DNA of 43,814 nt from Thermoanaerobaculaceae bacterium (GTDB lineage Bacteria > Acidobacteriota > Thermoanaerobaculia > Thermoanaerobaculales > Thermoanaerobaculaceae): positions 1 to 43,814 of the forward strand of contig JACADV010000028.1 in assembly GCA_013388425.1 (NCBI GenBank). Reading direction: 5' to 3'. How positions within the stretch are numbered: the first letter of the stretch is position 1; each line of letters starts with the position of its first letter. A program made the translations under genes and the position numbers. Below, piece after piece: positions 9,780 to 18,086 of the stretch. Below the pieces are notes generated by a model. The model saw only the letters and a program-made list of their open reading frames with translations, was not told the DNA's origin and ran no database searches.

Positions 9780-10508
9780 CTACCCTTTCCCCATCTTCAA
9801 AAGAGCGGCTTCGGCCCGGGGGATGTCCTCGGGGACGTCCACCGCCACCGATTCGCCCGCCGCGTCGAGAACCTGGATTGCCATACCGTGGTAGAGCGCG
9901 CGGAGCTGTTCGAGCCCCTCGCACCGTTCCAGCTCGCACTCGGGCCAGGCCGCAAAGGCGAGCAACGCCTCCCTCTGGAATCCGTAGAGCCCCACGTGCT
10001 TGCGGTGAATCCCTGGGACCGGTTGCCGCGGGTAGGGGATGACCGAGCGGGAGAAGTAGAGGGCCCGACCCGCTGCATCGCACACCACCTTGACCACCGT
10101 CGGGTTGGCGAGATCGGCGGCGGTGGCCGGGAGGGCCAGCGTCGCCATCGGGACCGACGGCTGGGCCAGCAGGAAGCCCACGAGCCGGCGCAGGCTCTCG
10201 GGGGGGAGGGCCGGCTCGTCCCCCTGGACGTTCACGACCACGGTGGCGTCCAGGGAGCGGGCCGCCTGCGCCACCCGGTCGGTTCCCGAGGCGGCCTCGC
10301 CGGTCATGACCACCGTGGCCCCCGCCCCGCGGGCAACGGCAGCGATCCGCTCGTCGTCGGTGGCCACCGCCACCGCGGCAAAGCACCCAGCCTCCTGCAC
10401 CCGCCGCACCACGTGCACGACCATGGGCTCGCCAAGGATCGGCGCGAGCGGCTTGCCTGGAAAACGCGTCGATCCGAAGCGTGCTGGGATCACGCCGACG
10501 GCGTCCAT
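9780..10508 (-). CDS. kdsB: 3-deoxy-manno-octulosonate cytidylyltransferase (CMP-Kdo synthetase)
   Basis: KdsB activates Kdo with CTP to CMP-Kdo for transfer to lipid A. Family motifs are clear: VIPARFGSTRFPGKPLA at the N-terminus, ATDDERI, TGEAASGTDRV, VNVQGDEP, YFSRSVIPYPR and HVGLYGF. Length (242 residues) is normal. I chose the ATG at 10508: it aligns with other KdsB starts and has GGGGAG close upstream, and the promoter at 10529-10557 would leave about 14 bases of leader. The in-frame ATG at 10517 would be only about 5 bases from the start of transcription. First gene of kdsB-pyrG-kdsA. Confidence 0.95.
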   Translation of the reverse strand: MDAVGVIPARFGSTRFPGKPLAPILGEPMVVHVVRRVQEAGCFAAVAVATDDERIAAVARGAGATVVMTGEAASGTDRVAQAARSLDATVVVNVQGDEPALPPESLRRLVGFLLAQPSVPMATLALPATAADLANPTVVKVVCDAAGRALYFSRSVIPYPRQPVPGIHRKHVGLYGFQREALLAFAAWPECELERCEGLEQLRALYHGMAIQVLDAAGESVAVDVPEDIPRAEAALLKMGKG

Positions 10509-10528
10509 GCTCCCCATCCTGTGTGGGC

Positions 10529-10557
10529 ACTCTACGCGAGCCCGCCGGCGCTGTCAA
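10529..10557 (-). promoter_or_regulatory. Sigma-70 promoter of kdsB-pyrG-kdsA
   Basis: On the minus strand a perfect TTGACA (10557-10552) is followed after 17 bases by TAGAGT (10534-10529). Transcription would begin near 10522, giving a short leader before kdsB. Spacing and hexamers are textbook. Confidence 0.75.
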
Positions 10558-10583
10558 CGAACACCTGCACTGGGCCGGCGCGC

Positions 10584-10610
10584 TTGAGGGCAGGTGGTGG
10601 TTGCTACACT
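10584..10610 (+). promoter_or_regulatory. Extended -10 promoter for leaderless GTG gene
   Basis: TGCTACACT (10602-10610) is an extended -10 box; a TTGAGG lies 15 bases before the hexamer. The predicted transcript start is 10617, which is the first base of the GTG start codon. It is back-to-back with the kdsB promoter. Confidence 0.5.
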
Positions 10611-10616
10611 CGCACC

Positions 10617-11609
10617 GTGGGCCAGCACCCCCGCTACCGCCGCGTGACCCTCGCCGTGCTGCTGCTGGGCTTGGGGGTGGGGTGGCTGTCGGTCCACCGC
10701 TTCTGGATGCGGACGCTCCTGCACCTGACCGGTGACGCCGAGTGGATCTGGGTCACCGACTCGTTGAACCGCGTCTTCCCGGTGGCCGGGTTGTTCGTGG
10801 CCCCCCTGGAGCTGGACGAACCCCCCACCCACGCCGTGCTCAAGGTGTGCGGCGACCGCGAGTACGTGGTCTACCTCAACGGCTCGGCCGCAGCGTGCGG
10901 GTGGAGCCGGCCGGGTTTCCGCCTGGACCTCTACGACGTGACCCACCTGCTGCGGCAGGGGAGCAACGTGGTGGCGGTGGAGGTGCGCTCGCCCACCCCC
11001 GCCGGGGGTGTGTTGCTGGCGCTGGACGTGGGGGGGCGGGGCGAGAACGTGCTGGTGAGCGGGCCAGCGTTTCGACTCCGCCGCGTCTTCTCCCTGGAGG
11101 GGGAGCGCCCCGACGACCGGCCGCCACCCGTGCGGTGGGGGCGTCCGCCCCGCTTCCCCTGGGCCTATCCGGTGGCCATATCGCGCCCGCGCACCCTGGA
11201 CCAGACGGTGGTGGAGGAGCCGGTGCGGGTGGAGGGAGCAGCGGCCAGGCCCCTGCCGGGAGGCGGAGTGGTGTTTCCCCTCCCGACTCGCACCTTTGGC
11301 TACCTCTGGCTCGAGTTCGAAGGGGACGGTGCCTGCTACCTCGCGGTGGTGGACGGGGCCGACCCCGAGGACCTGGCGGCTCTGCGGCAATCGGCACAGC
11401 CGGTGGTGCGCCTGAGCGGGCAAACCCACTGGCTCGACCCGGAGCCGCGCTGGGTCACCCACGTCTTCACCTTTGGTCGGCGCCTGCCTCGGGCCGTGGA
11501 GGTGCACCCCGTGGTGGAGGAGTTCAGGTCAGCTGCGCCAGGAGTTGTGCTAGGGAAGCACGGGCCTGTGCCACGCACGCGTTGGACGACTCGAACCCCC
11601 CCAGAATGA
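10617..11609 (+). CDS. Membrane-anchored protein with galactose-binding-like beta-sandwich
   Basis: The 330-residue product has one N-terminal membrane segment (VTLAVLLLGLGVGWLSV) and then an extracytoplasmic region. Residues about 70-140 contain VCGDREYVVYLNG, a Gly-Trp-rich turn, LDLYDVTHLLRQGSNVVAVEVRS and a Gly-Gly turn. This is the pattern of galactose-binding-like sandwich domains at the front of alpha-L-rhamnosidases and family 2 glycosidases; no catalytic domain follows. It may bind or scaffold surface polysaccharide, but that is inference. The GTG start has no ribosome site, yet an extended -10 box sits 6 bases before it, suggesting a leaderless message. The last 86 bases overlap the 3' end of the opposite TPR-like gene, so the final 30 residues may be poorly constrained. 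Confidence 0.65.
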   Translation: MGQHPRYRRVTLAVLLLGLGVGWLSVHRFWMRTLLHLTGDAEWIWVTDSLNRVFPVAGLFVAPLELDEPPTHAVLKVCGDREYVVYLNGSAAACGWSRPGFRLDLYDVTHLLRQGSNVVAVEVRSPTPAGGVLLALDVGGRGENVLVSGPAFRLRRVFSLEGERPDDRPPPVRWGRPPRFPWAYPVAISRPRTLDQTVVEEPVRVEGAAARPLPGGGVVFPLPTRTFGYLWLEFEGDGACYLAVVDGADPEDLAALRQSAQPVVRLSGQTHWLDPEPRWVTHVFTFGRRLPRAVEVHPVVEEFRSAAPGVVLGKHGPVPRTRWTTRTPPE

Positions 11610-11862
11610 GCACCTTCTGGAAGCAGGAAACGGCGGTGCTGGGGGCGTCCAGGTAGCGCCAGGCCAGGTGACCCTTGATGAGCCAGGTCTGCAGGTCGTT
11701 GGGTTCCTCGGCCAGGATCCGGTCGCAAAACCGGTCGGCGAACCGCCAGCGCTTCTCGGAGAGGGCGCGCTCCACCTGACGGCGCAGCGCGGCGATGAAA
11801 GCGGCCCGCTCCTCCCGTTTCCCCTTGCCATTTACGACCTGACGGAGAAGAACACTCACCAT
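11524..11862 (-). CDS. Small TPR-like protein
   Basis: The 112-residue protein is alpha-helical with two TPR-like helix pairs: RWRFADRFCDRILAEEPNDL then WLIKGHLAWRYLDAPSTAVS, and CFQKVLILGG near the C-terminus. The Ala/Leu periodicity and the EPND turn are TPR features. No partner can be named. ATG 11862 was chosen because the promoter at 11874-11902 puts transcription about 5 bases before it; no ribosome site is visible. Its 3' end overlaps the convergent gene ending at 11609 by 86 bases. Confidence 0.6.
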   Translation of the reverse strand: MVSVLLRQVVNGKGKREERAAFIAALRRQVERALSEKRWRFADRFCDRILAEEPNDLQTWLIKGHLAWRYLDAPSTAVSCFQKVLILGGFESSNACVAQARASLAQLLAQLT

Positions 11863-11873
11863 CTGTCGAGGAG

Positions 11874-11902
11874 AGTATCGGTGCTGGTCGGCGAATTTGC
11901 AA
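11874..11902 (-). promoter_or_regulatory. Sigma-70 promoter of the TPR-like gene
   Basis: On minus, TTGCAA (11902-11897), 17 bases, then GATACT (11879-11874). The transcript would start about 5 bases before the ATG at 11862, nearly leaderless. Confidence 0.55.
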
Positions 11903-11962
11903 GTGGTACCTGCGTCGCCCGTGCCACGTCCGGCCACGACGGCGCTCGCTACGGGCTGGGTC

Positions 11963-12979
11963 TCACGAGCGACGGTTGAGAACCAACGTCGGGGCTGCTG
12001 CCAGAAGCCTCCGCTCGGGGCTGTCGGGGAGCGGTTCGAGGGCCTCCACCGCGGCCCGTCCAAACCCTTCGGCAACGGCTCTGGACTGCTCCAGGGCACC
12101 GCTCCGCTCCAGCCAGGAGCGCAGCTGCTCCTCGCTGGCCCCGGTGAGCTGGCCGGTGGTGAGGACCCGCTCGATGGCACCGCGCCGCTCCGTGTCCAGG
12201 TGGGGGAGCAGCAGGATGAAGGGGAGGGTGAGCTTGCCCTCCCGCAGGTCGGAAAACACTGGCTTGCCCAGGCTCGCCTCCGAGGCGGTGACGTCCAGGA
12301 GATCGTCCACGATCTGGAAGCACACGCCCAGATTGCGGCCGAAGCGCGCCAGCGGCTCGCGGTACGCCGCGTGGGCGGGCGAGAAGTGGGCCGGGGTCGT
12401 GCAGCAGGCGGCAAAGAGCTCCGCGGTCTTGCGCCGCACGATGTCCAAGTACTGGTCGCGGGTAACGCTCATGGAGCCTTTGAGCTCCAGGCCGAGGATC
12501 TCGCCCTCCACCATCTCGACGGTGGCGCGAGAGAGGAGCCGCATGACCTCCTGGTCGCCGAGGGCCAGGGCAATCTCCATGGAGCGGATGTACAGCCAGT
12601 CCCCGAGCAACACCCCCAACTGGTTGCCCCAGCGGTTGTTGGCCGTGACCCGCCCGCGGCGCACGTCGGCGTGGTCGATGATGTCGTCGTGGACCAGGGT
12701 GGCGGTGTGGATCATCTCCACCACCGCTGCGTAGGCAATGTCCAGGTCTCCCTCGTAGCCGAGGAGCCGGGCCACGGTGAGGAGCATCGCTGGGCGCAGG
12801 CGCTTCCCACCCCCCTCGAGCACGTACGCACCAGCATCGCGAACGGTGGGCGGGCCGTTGCCAATCTGCTGCTCCAGCAGCCGCTCCACCTCCGCCAGGC
12901 GCGGCCGGATGAGCTCGAAGGCATCGCCCAGGCTGGTGGTCCGCGGATTGGCGTTCAGGGGTCCCTCCTCATACTCCAA
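11963..12979 (-). CDS. ispB: Trans-polyprenyl diphosphate synthase (IspA/IspB family)
   Basis: This enzyme extends isoprenoid chains with isopentenyl diphosphate, probably for the quinone side chain. The first aspartate-rich motif is in TLVHDDIIDHADVRRG and the second in FQIVDDLLDVTA; GGGKRLRPAML and GKPVFSDLREGKLTLP are also typical. Length (up to 338 residues) matches octa/heptaprenyl synthases; product length cannot be read from sequence, but small residues before the first DDxxD suggest a long-chain type. The start is uncertain: TTG at 12979 gives the full frame with no ribosome site, while CTG at 12958 follows AGGAGG by 5 bases. No ATG lies before the conserved core. It is the fourth gene of the minus operon starting at 15889. 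Confidence 0.9.
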   Translation of the reverse strand: MEYEEGPLNANPRTTSLGDAFELIRPRLAEVERLLEQQIGNGPPTVRDAGAYVLEGGGKRLRPAMLLTVARLLGYEGDLDIAYAAVVEMIHTATLVHDDIIDHADVRRGRVTANNRWGNQLGVLLGDWLYIRSMEIALALGDQEVMRLLSRATVEMVEGEILGLELKGSMSVTRDQYLDIVRRKTAELFAACCTTPAHFSPAHAAYREPLARFGRNLGVCFQIVDDLLDVTASEASLGKPVFSDLREGKLTLPFILLLPHLDTERRGAIERVLTTGQLTGASEEQLRSWLERSGALEQSRAVAEGFGRAAVEALEPLPDSPERRLLAAAPTLVLNRRS

Positions 12980-13012
12980 CCGCGGTCATGGTAGTCGCAA
13001 CGGGGCGCGATG

Positions 13013-13618
13013 TCACCTCTCGTCGGGTCCACAGGCGGGCGAGCCGGGCAGGTGGGGGCGAAACGGCTCGATACCCGGGTCGGCCACTGCCGTCCAGCCG
13101 GAGAGCTGGAACTCGTTCCGGTTGCCCAGCGAGTCGCTGATGCGCACGCTGATCGGCAGCGACTGTGGGCCCACCACCACGACGATCTCGGCCACCTCGA
13201 AGGCCGCGTCGGTGGGCACGAGGCGCAGCTGGTCCACGCCCGCTTCCACCAGGAAAGCGTGACGCGCCGCCTGTGGATCCAGGAGGGCCGTGAGCGGCAA
13301 CCGCCCCCACTTCCCCTGGTCCAGGGCCACGGCCTCGCAGCTTCCCGCCGCTGCCTCCACCAGGCGGGCCACCGCGCCGTCCACTGCAAACACGCGTGGG
13401 TTGGTGCCGGAATAGTCGAAGCGCAGGCGTGCCGGCGGGGCCAGGAGCAGCGTCCCGGTATCGCGTGTGCCGGTATCGAGGCCGGCAGGAACGTAGTTCT
13501 GGACGAACTCCACCCGCCAGGCCGGGGCACTGGCGAGGGCGCGGTGGAGGGTTTCCAGGTCCACCGCGGGGGGGGCTGGGGGCGCTGCCAAGGCCAGGGC
13601 GAGGAGAGCGCCGGTCAT
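13013..13618 (-). CDS. LolA-like outer membrane lipoprotein carrier domain protein
   Basis: The 201-residue product has a short signal peptide (TGALLALALAAP) and then the LolA/LppX-type pattern: WRVEFVQNYVPA, GTLLLAPPARLRFDYSG, VFAVDGAVARLVE, and later ISVRISDSLGNRNEFQLSGW. LolA carries lipoproteins through the periplasm to LolB; related proteins bind other lipids, so the precise cargo is open. It starts 2 bases after the purH stop and is co-transcribed; there is no separate ribosome site, suggesting coupling to purH translation. The C-terminus has a Cys in a PACGPDE tail. Confidence 0.7.
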   Translation of the reverse strand: MTGALLALALAAPPAPPAVDLETLHRALASAPAWRVEFVQNYVPAGLDTGTRDTGTLLLAPPARLRFDYSGTNPRVFAVDGAVARLVEAAAGSCEAVALDQGKWGRLPLTALLDPQAARHAFLVEAGVDQLRLVPTDAAFEVAEIVVVVGPQSLPISVRISDSLGNRNEFQLSGWTAVADPGIEPFRPHLPGSPACGPDER

Positions 13619-13620
13619 GG

Positions 13621-15156
13621 TCAGTGCCGGAAGTGGCGCCGCCCGGTGAACACCATGGCGAGGCCGAGTCGGTCGGCTGCGGCCACCACCTCGGCGTCGC
13701 GCAGCGAACCTCCGGGCTGGGCGATGGCGGTGATCCCAGCTTCGGCCAGGACTTCCACGCCGTCGGGGAACGGGAAGAAGGCGTCGCTGCCAGCGGCGCT
13801 GCCCGCCAGCTCCAGCCCGGCCGTGCGCGCCTTGGCCACGGCAATCCGGCACGAATCCACGCGGCTGGGCTGGCCACCACCCACCCCCAGCGTGGCCTGC
13901 CCAGAGGCGAGCACGATGGCGTTGGAGGGGGTGTGCTTGGCGACGCGCCAGGCGAGGGTCAACGCCCGCTCCTCCTCAGGGGTGGGCGCGCGCCGGGTCA
14001 CCACCCGCCACGTTTCGTCCCACCCCGCATCGGCAGTCTGTACCAGCAGGCCACCATCGATCACCCGCAACCGCGGTGCCGGCGCAGCGGGGGGCGGAGC
14101 CAGGAGCACGCGCAGGTTCTTCTTGGCGGCAAACACCTCCCGTGCCGCGGGGTCAATCTCCAGGGCCACCACCACCTCGGCAAAGAGCTCGGTCATGGCG
14201 CGGGCGGCCGCCCCGTCCACGGGGAGCGTGGAGGCGATCACCCCCCCAAAGGCCGACACGGGGTCGCAGCGGAGAGCGGCCTGGTAAGCGCTCAGCGCGT
14301 CCTCTCCCAGCCCCACGCCACTGGGGCCAGCGTGCTTGATGATCGCCACCCCCGGCGCGGGCAGGTCGTGCACCAGCCGCCAGGCCCCGTCGGCATCCAT
14401 CAGGTTGTTGTACGAGAGCTCCTTGCCCTGGAGCTGCTGGAAGGCGGCGAGTCCCGCGCCCCCCTTCTGGCGGAGGAGGAGCGCCTGTTGGTGAGGGTTT
14501 TCACCGTAGCGCAGCGGCGTTGCCTCCGCCTCCAGCCACGGCGCCAGTGCCTGCGCGGCCAGGTCCTCGGGCAACCCCAGGTGGGGGGGCAGGAGCGCTG
14601 CAATGGCCGCGTCGTAGGCAGCCGTGTGCCGGAAGGCCTTGAGGGCGAGGCGACGACGCTCGGCCAGGGAGGTGCCGCCAGTGGAAAGGGCGGTGGCCAC
14701 GCTCTCGTAGTCGGCAGGGTCGGCAACGACCGTGACGTGGCGGTGGTTCTTGGCGGCGGCGCGCAGCAACGACGGTCCGCCGATATCGATGTTCTCGATC
14801 ACCTCCGCAGCGCTCACGCCGGCGCGCGAGGCGGTGGCGGGAAACGGGTAGAGGTTGACCACCACCAGGGAGATAGGCGGCACCCCCAGCTCGGCCAGGG
14901 TCTGCTGGTGGGAAGGGTCGTCGAGATCCGCGAGGATCGCGGCGAACACCTTGGGGTGGAGGGTCTTGACGCGGCCGCCCAGGATTTCGGGGGAACCCGT
15001 GAACTGGGCGATGTCGGTGACGGGGATGCCGGCCCCGCGCAGCACCTGGGCGGTCCCCCCCGTCGAGAGGATGCACACGCCGAGCTGGACGAGCCTGGCG
15101 GCAAAGGGTTCCAGACCGGACTTGTCAGAAACGGAGACGAGGGCGTGATCGGTCAC
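13621..15156 (-). CDS. purH: Bifunctional AICAR transformylase / IMP cyclohydrolase
   Basis: PurH performs the last two steps of de novo IMP synthesis. The N-terminal IMP cyclohydrolase (MGS-like) domain shows [41 protein letters not shown] and [18 protein letters not shown]. The AICAR transformylase part shows [53 protein letters not shown] and a late [12 protein letters not shown]. Length 511 is normal. GTG 15156 aligns with known PurH starts; it overlaps the end of the preceding gene by 32 bases. A loose GGAG lies about 12 bases upstream. Confidence 0.97.
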   Translation of the reverse strand: MTDHALVSVSDKSGLEPFAARLVQLGVCILSTGGTAQVLRGAGIPVTDIAQFTGSPEILGGRVKTLHPKVFAAILADLDDPSHQQTLAELGVPPISLVVVNLYPFPATASRAGVSAAEVIENIDIGGPSLLRAAAKNHRHVTVVADPADYESVATALSTGGTSLAERRRLALKAFRHTAAYDAAIAALLPPHLGLPEDLAAQALAPWLEAEATPLRYGENPHQQALLLRQKGGAGLAAFQQLQGKELSYNNLMDADGAWRLVHDLPAPGVAIIKHAGPSGVGLGEDALSAYQAALRCDPVSAFGGVIASTLPVDGAAARAMTELFAEVVVALEIDPAAREVFAAKKNLRVLLAPPPAAPAPRLRVIDGGLLVQTADAGWDETWRVVTRRAPTPEEERALTLAWRVAKHTPSNAIVLASGQATLGVGGGQPSRVDSCRIAVAKARTAGLELAGSAAGSDAFFPFPDGVEVLAEAGITAIAQPGGSLRDAEVVAAADRLGLAMVFTGRRHFRH

Positions 15157-15889
15157 GGGGTGTGGGTTCTCCAATCCAGACGAGGATCGCTCCCGGAGGA
15201 GCGTCGAGGCGTGGCACCAGACCACCGCCCTGGTACCACACCCAGGAGGCCAGGTTAACAAAATCGCTCATGGCGTGGTTGAGGGAGATCGACGCGGCGC
15301 CAAAGGTGGAGGAACGGTCGTCCGCCTCGCGCCAGTTGTGCGCCCCCCCCAGGCGTTGGAAGTCGTCCCGCACGATGCTGGCAAGCCCTTGCGCCTGGCG
15401 ACGGCGCTCGTGCAGGGCAGGGGGGAGGCCGCTGGCCGGGCCCTCGATGAGGCTGCGGTTCTGCCCGTAGAACACCGCTGGGATGCGCGGTGCCACTCCC
15501 TGCAAGTAGGCGGAAAAAGCAGCTGCATCGGCATCTTGGCCGTGGGCATCGGCAAAGGGACCGGCAAGATCGGCACACAGGTGGGCGAGCGCTCCGAGCC
15601 CCGCCACCACTTCACCCATGGGTGCTTGCCGCTGCAGCGCCGTGGCCAGGCGCTGGCACTGTGCGAGGATGGCCTGCTCCAGGCCGTCCTTCCCACCCGG
15701 TCGGTGGAGCGACGCCGGCCATTGCCGGGCTGCCGCGATCCCCCGAGCAAAATCCCGGGGGCGCCTGGCCACCTGGCGTGCCAGGTCGGGGGGGAGCCAG
15801 GGCATAGCCCGGCGGCCAATTTCCGCATCCAGGGCGGGGACGGCAGCGAGGCAGGAGGCCATGAGGGCGGGAGCGAGGATGGCAAACAC
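15125..15889 (-). CDS. Zinc-dependent phospholipase C / S1-P1 nuclease-like secreted protein
   Basis: The 254-residue product begins with a hydrophobic signal ([21 protein letters not shown]). The body is helical and Ala-rich and contains [19 protein letters not shown], the His-x3-Asp arrangement of zinc-dependent phospholipase C and S1/P1-like folds, plus a second histidine-bearing helix late in the protein (GAHNWREAD). I cannot confirm all zinc ligands, so catalytic activity is not assured. The start is GTG 15889; TACAAT lies 6 bases upstream with TTGGCA 17 bases before that, so the message is predicted to be leaderless. First gene of an operon continuing into purH, the LolA-like gene and the polyprenyl synthase. 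Confidence 0.55.
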   Translation of the reverse strand: MFAILAPALMASCLAAVPALDAEIGRRAMPWLPPDLARQVARRPRDFARGIAAARQWPASLHRPGGKDGLEQAILAQCQRLATALQRQAPMGEVVAGLGALAHLCADLAGPFADAHGQDADAAAFSAYLQGVAPRIPAVFYGQNRSLIEGPASGLPPALHERRRQAQGLASIVRDDFQRLGGAHNWREADDRSSTFGAASISLNHAMSDFVNLASWVWYQGGGLVPRLDAPPGAILVWIGEPTPRDRSRPRLRF

Positions 15890-15895
15890 CCGGGA

Positions 15896-15924
15896 ATTGT
15901 ACGGGGTGTAGGCGCCGCTGCCAA
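15896..15924 (-). promoter_or_regulatory. Sigma-70 promoter for leaderless gene 15889 and purH operon
   Basis: On minus, TTGGCA (15924-15919), 17 bases, TACAAT (15901-15896). The predicted transcript start is 15889, the G of the GTG start codon. Confidence 0.7.
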
Positions 15925-15928
15925 CCGG

Positions 15929-15937
15929 TGCTACCCT
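15929..15937 (+). promoter_or_regulatory. Extended -10 box for the macrodomain gene
   Basis: TGCTACCCT, an extended -10 form, lies 15 bases before the macrodomain ATG and is interleaved with the divergent promoter at 15896-15924. No clear -35 box. Confidence 0.4.
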
Positions 15938-15952
15938 CGGGCGGAGGTGCGC

Positions 15953-16492
15953 ATGGACGAACTGTTGTGGCACGAACGGGTAGCGGGGCGGGACCTGCTG
16001 GTGCTCCGGGGTGACCTCACCGAGCAGCGGGTGGAGGCCATCGTCAACGCCGCCAACTCCCACCTGTCCCACGGTGGGGGGCTGGCGGCGGCCATCGTGC
16101 GCAAGGGCGGGCAGGAGATCCAGACCGAGTCGTGGAGCAAGGCACCGGTTGCCGTGGGGGAGGCCACCGTCACCGGGGCGGGGCGACTCCCCTGTCGCTA
16201 CGTGATCCACGCCGTGGGACCGCGCTGGGGCGAGGGCGAGGAGGAGGCCAAGCTGCGGCGCGCGGTGCGGAGCGCTCTGGCTCGCGCGGAGGAGCTGGGG
16301 CTGGCCTCGGTGGCGCTCCCGGCCATCTCCACCGGCATCTTCGGGTATCCCAAGGCGGAGGGGTGCCGGGTCATCGTGGAGGAGGTGCGCTCGCACCTGG
16401 CCCAGGACCGTGGCACGGTGCGGGAGGTGCGCCTGGTCAGCCTGGACGAGGAGACGGCAGCAGCTTTTGTGGCCGGCGCGCAAAACTCGTGA
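15953..16492 (+). CDS. Macrodomain ADP-ribose hydrolase (MacroD/YmdB type)
   Basis: The 179-residue protein is a single macrodomain that should remove ADP-ribose or act on O-acetyl-ADP-ribose. It shows the ligand motifs [22 protein letters not shown] (binding Asn and Gly loop), [10 protein letters not shown] and [11 protein letters not shown] (the phosphate-binding loop). These match the MacroD-type order. ATG 15953 has GGAGG 6 bases upstream. Its TGA is part of the TGATACAAT box that probably starts the next gene. Confidence 0.88.
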   Translation: MDELLWHERVAGRDLLVLRGDLTEQRVEAIVNAANSHLSHGGGLAAAIVRKGGQEIQTESWSKAPVAVGEATVTGAGRLPCRYVIHAVGPRWGEGEEEAKLRRAVRSALARAEELGLASVALPAISTGIFGYPKAEGCRVIVEEVRSHLAQDRGTVREVRLVSLDEETAAAFVAGAQNS

Positions 16493-16498
16493 TACAAT
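16490..16498 (+). promoter_or_regulatory. Extended -10 box for the M17 peptidase gene
   Basis: TGATACAAT overlaps the macrodomain stop codon; transcription would start near 16505, about 37 bases before the ATG. No matching -35 at 17 bases. Confidence 0.45.
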
Positions 16499-16504
16499 TC
16501 TTTT

Positions 16505-16521
16505 GCGCCCGAATCGGGCGT
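16505..16521 (+). terminator. Short hairpin between macrodomain and M17 genes
   Basis: CGCCCG-AAT-CGGGCG gives a 6-bp stem with a 3-base loop (extendable by a G-T pair), followed by TCTTCCT. It could end the macrodomain message or sit in the leader of the next gene. Confidence 0.3.
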
Positions 16522-16541
16522 CTTCCTGCGTGGAGGGTGGG

Positions 16542-18035
16542 ATGGCTGACCTACTGCAGTACCGAAGTGCGCCGGAAGATCCGCTCGACTGCCTGTACCT
16601 GGCGGTGGCAGCCGGGCAGAAGCCACTTGCCGGTCTCGACCTGCCGGGGAGCGACCGGGCCCGTGTTGCCAAGACGCTGGACGAGCTGGGGGTGCGCGGT
16701 CTCGAGGGAGAGGTGCTGGTCACCGCGAGCCCGGTGCGCTCGTTCCACCGGCTAGCCTGTTTTGGCATTGGCAAGGCAGAGGCGTTCAACGTACTCTCCC
16801 TGCGCAAACTGCTGCGCCGGGTCCTGGAGCAGGCCGGTCGCAACCACGAGTACCAGATTGCCGTGGGCATTCCCGTGGCCCTGGAGGATGTGGAGGAGGG
16901 GGAATCGCGCGCCGTGGTCCTGGCCGAACTGGCCCTGGCCGACTACCGGTTCGACCGCTTCCGCTCGCGGCCCGACGAGTCCACGAAGGTGGACGGTGTG
17001 CACGTGGTGCCGCTGGCGGGCGAGTCGGAGGAGGAGCTGGGCGAGAAGCTTGCCGTGGCGCAGCGGGTGGACAGCCTCGTGCGCCTCGCCCGCGATCTGG
17101 GGAACCGCCCCCCCAACGACCTCACCCCAGCGGTTTTTGCCGCCGAACTCCAGAGCCTCTTTGCCGGTTCGGCGGTGCGGGTCACCGCCATGGGGGCGAA
17201 GGAGCTCCAGAAGGAGGGGCTGCGGGGCATCCTGGCGGCAGGTGCGGGCTCTGGGCAGGAGCCGCGCCTGGTCCGTCTGGAGTACCGGGCCAAGAAGCCC
17301 AAGCGGGCGGTGGTCCTGGTGGGGAAGGGGATGACCTTGGATGCTGGGGGCTTTGCCTCCCGGCCCTGGCGGGAGGCGGCGGAGAGCAAGTACGACGTGG
17401 CGGGGGCTGCTGCCGTGGTGGCCGCCATGAAGACGGTGGCCGAGGACGAGCCCCCGCTCAAGGTGGTGGGGCTCCTCCCCATCGTCGAGGCCATGCCCTC
17501 GGGCACGGCGCTGCGGCCCGGGGACATCCTCGCCCTGGCCAACGGCACCACCGTGGAGGTGGGGGACGCCCACGCCGACGGACGGCTCTTGGTGGCGGAT
17601 GCCCTCGCCTACGCCGCCCACTTCCACCCCCAGGTGATGGTGGATCTGGCTGGCCTCTCCGGCGGGTGTGCCGAGATCCTGGGCCACGAGATAGCGGGCA
17701 TGTTTTCCAACGACGATGCGCTGGCGGCGCAGTTGAGCGTTCTCGGGCGGCGCACCGGCGATCGGGTGTGGCGCTTGCCGCTGCCCAGCGACACCCGCGG
17801 GGTGCTGGAGAGCGACCGGGCGGACCTGCGGAGCACGCCCCTGGTGGGGGGTTCGCTGCCGGCCTCGGCGGCGTTCCTGCACCACTTCGTGCCGGAAGGG
17901 GTGAGCTGGGCGCACCTGGATCTGGCTGGCGTGGGCCACCTGCCCTTCCGGTACAACGGTCTCCCCGCTGGCGCCACCGGTTTTGGTGTACGGCTCCTCA
18001 CCCGCTTCCTGCGGGAGCTGGCGGAGAGCGCCTAG
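16542..18035 (+). CDS. M17 leucyl-aminopeptidase-like protein with altered active site
   Basis: The 497-residue product has the PepA architecture: an N-terminal macro-like domain and a C-terminal M17 domain. Using E. coli PepA as the frame, Lys262, Asp267 and Asp285 correspond to the metal ligands Lys270, Asp275 and Asp293. However, the NTDAEGR loop reads DAHADGR, so ligand Asp352 is His344 and ligand Glu354 is Asp346; Arg348 keeps the catalytic Arg356. The catalytic Lys282 position is Arg274 (GFASRPW instead of GISLKPS). The spacings 82 and 12 are identical, so the alignment is firm. It may be a divergent peptidase or a non-catalytic relative with another role (PepA also binds DNA). GGAGGG lies a few bases before the ATG. 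Confidence 0.85.
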   Translation: MADLLQYRSAPEDPLDCLYLAVAAGQKPLAGLDLPGSDRARVAKTLDELGVRGLEGEVLVTASPVRSFHRLACFGIGKAEAFNVLSLRKLLRRVLEQAGRNHEYQIAVGIPVALEDVEEGESRAVVLAELALADYRFDRFRSRPDESTKVDGVHVVPLAGESEEELGEKLAVAQRVDSLVRLARDLGNRPPNDLTPAVFAAELQSLFAGSAVRVTAMGAKELQKEGLRGILAAGAGSGQEPRLVRLEYRAKKPKRAVVLVGKGMTLDAGGFASRPWREAAESKYDVAGAAAVVAAMKTVAEDEPPLKVVGLLPIVEAMPSGTALRPGDILALANGTTVEVGDAHADGRLLVADALAYAAHFHPQVMVDLAGLSGGCAEILGHEIAGMFSNDDALAAQLSVLGRRTGDRVWRLPLPSDTRGVLESDRADLRSTPLVGGSLPASAAFLHHFVPEGVSWAHLDLAGVGHLPFRYNGLPAGATGFGVRLLTRFLRELAESA

Positions 18036-18086
18036 CCCCCGGGGGGAGAGGGGGAGCGGCACGACGCCGCGCGGCGAGGGGAACCA

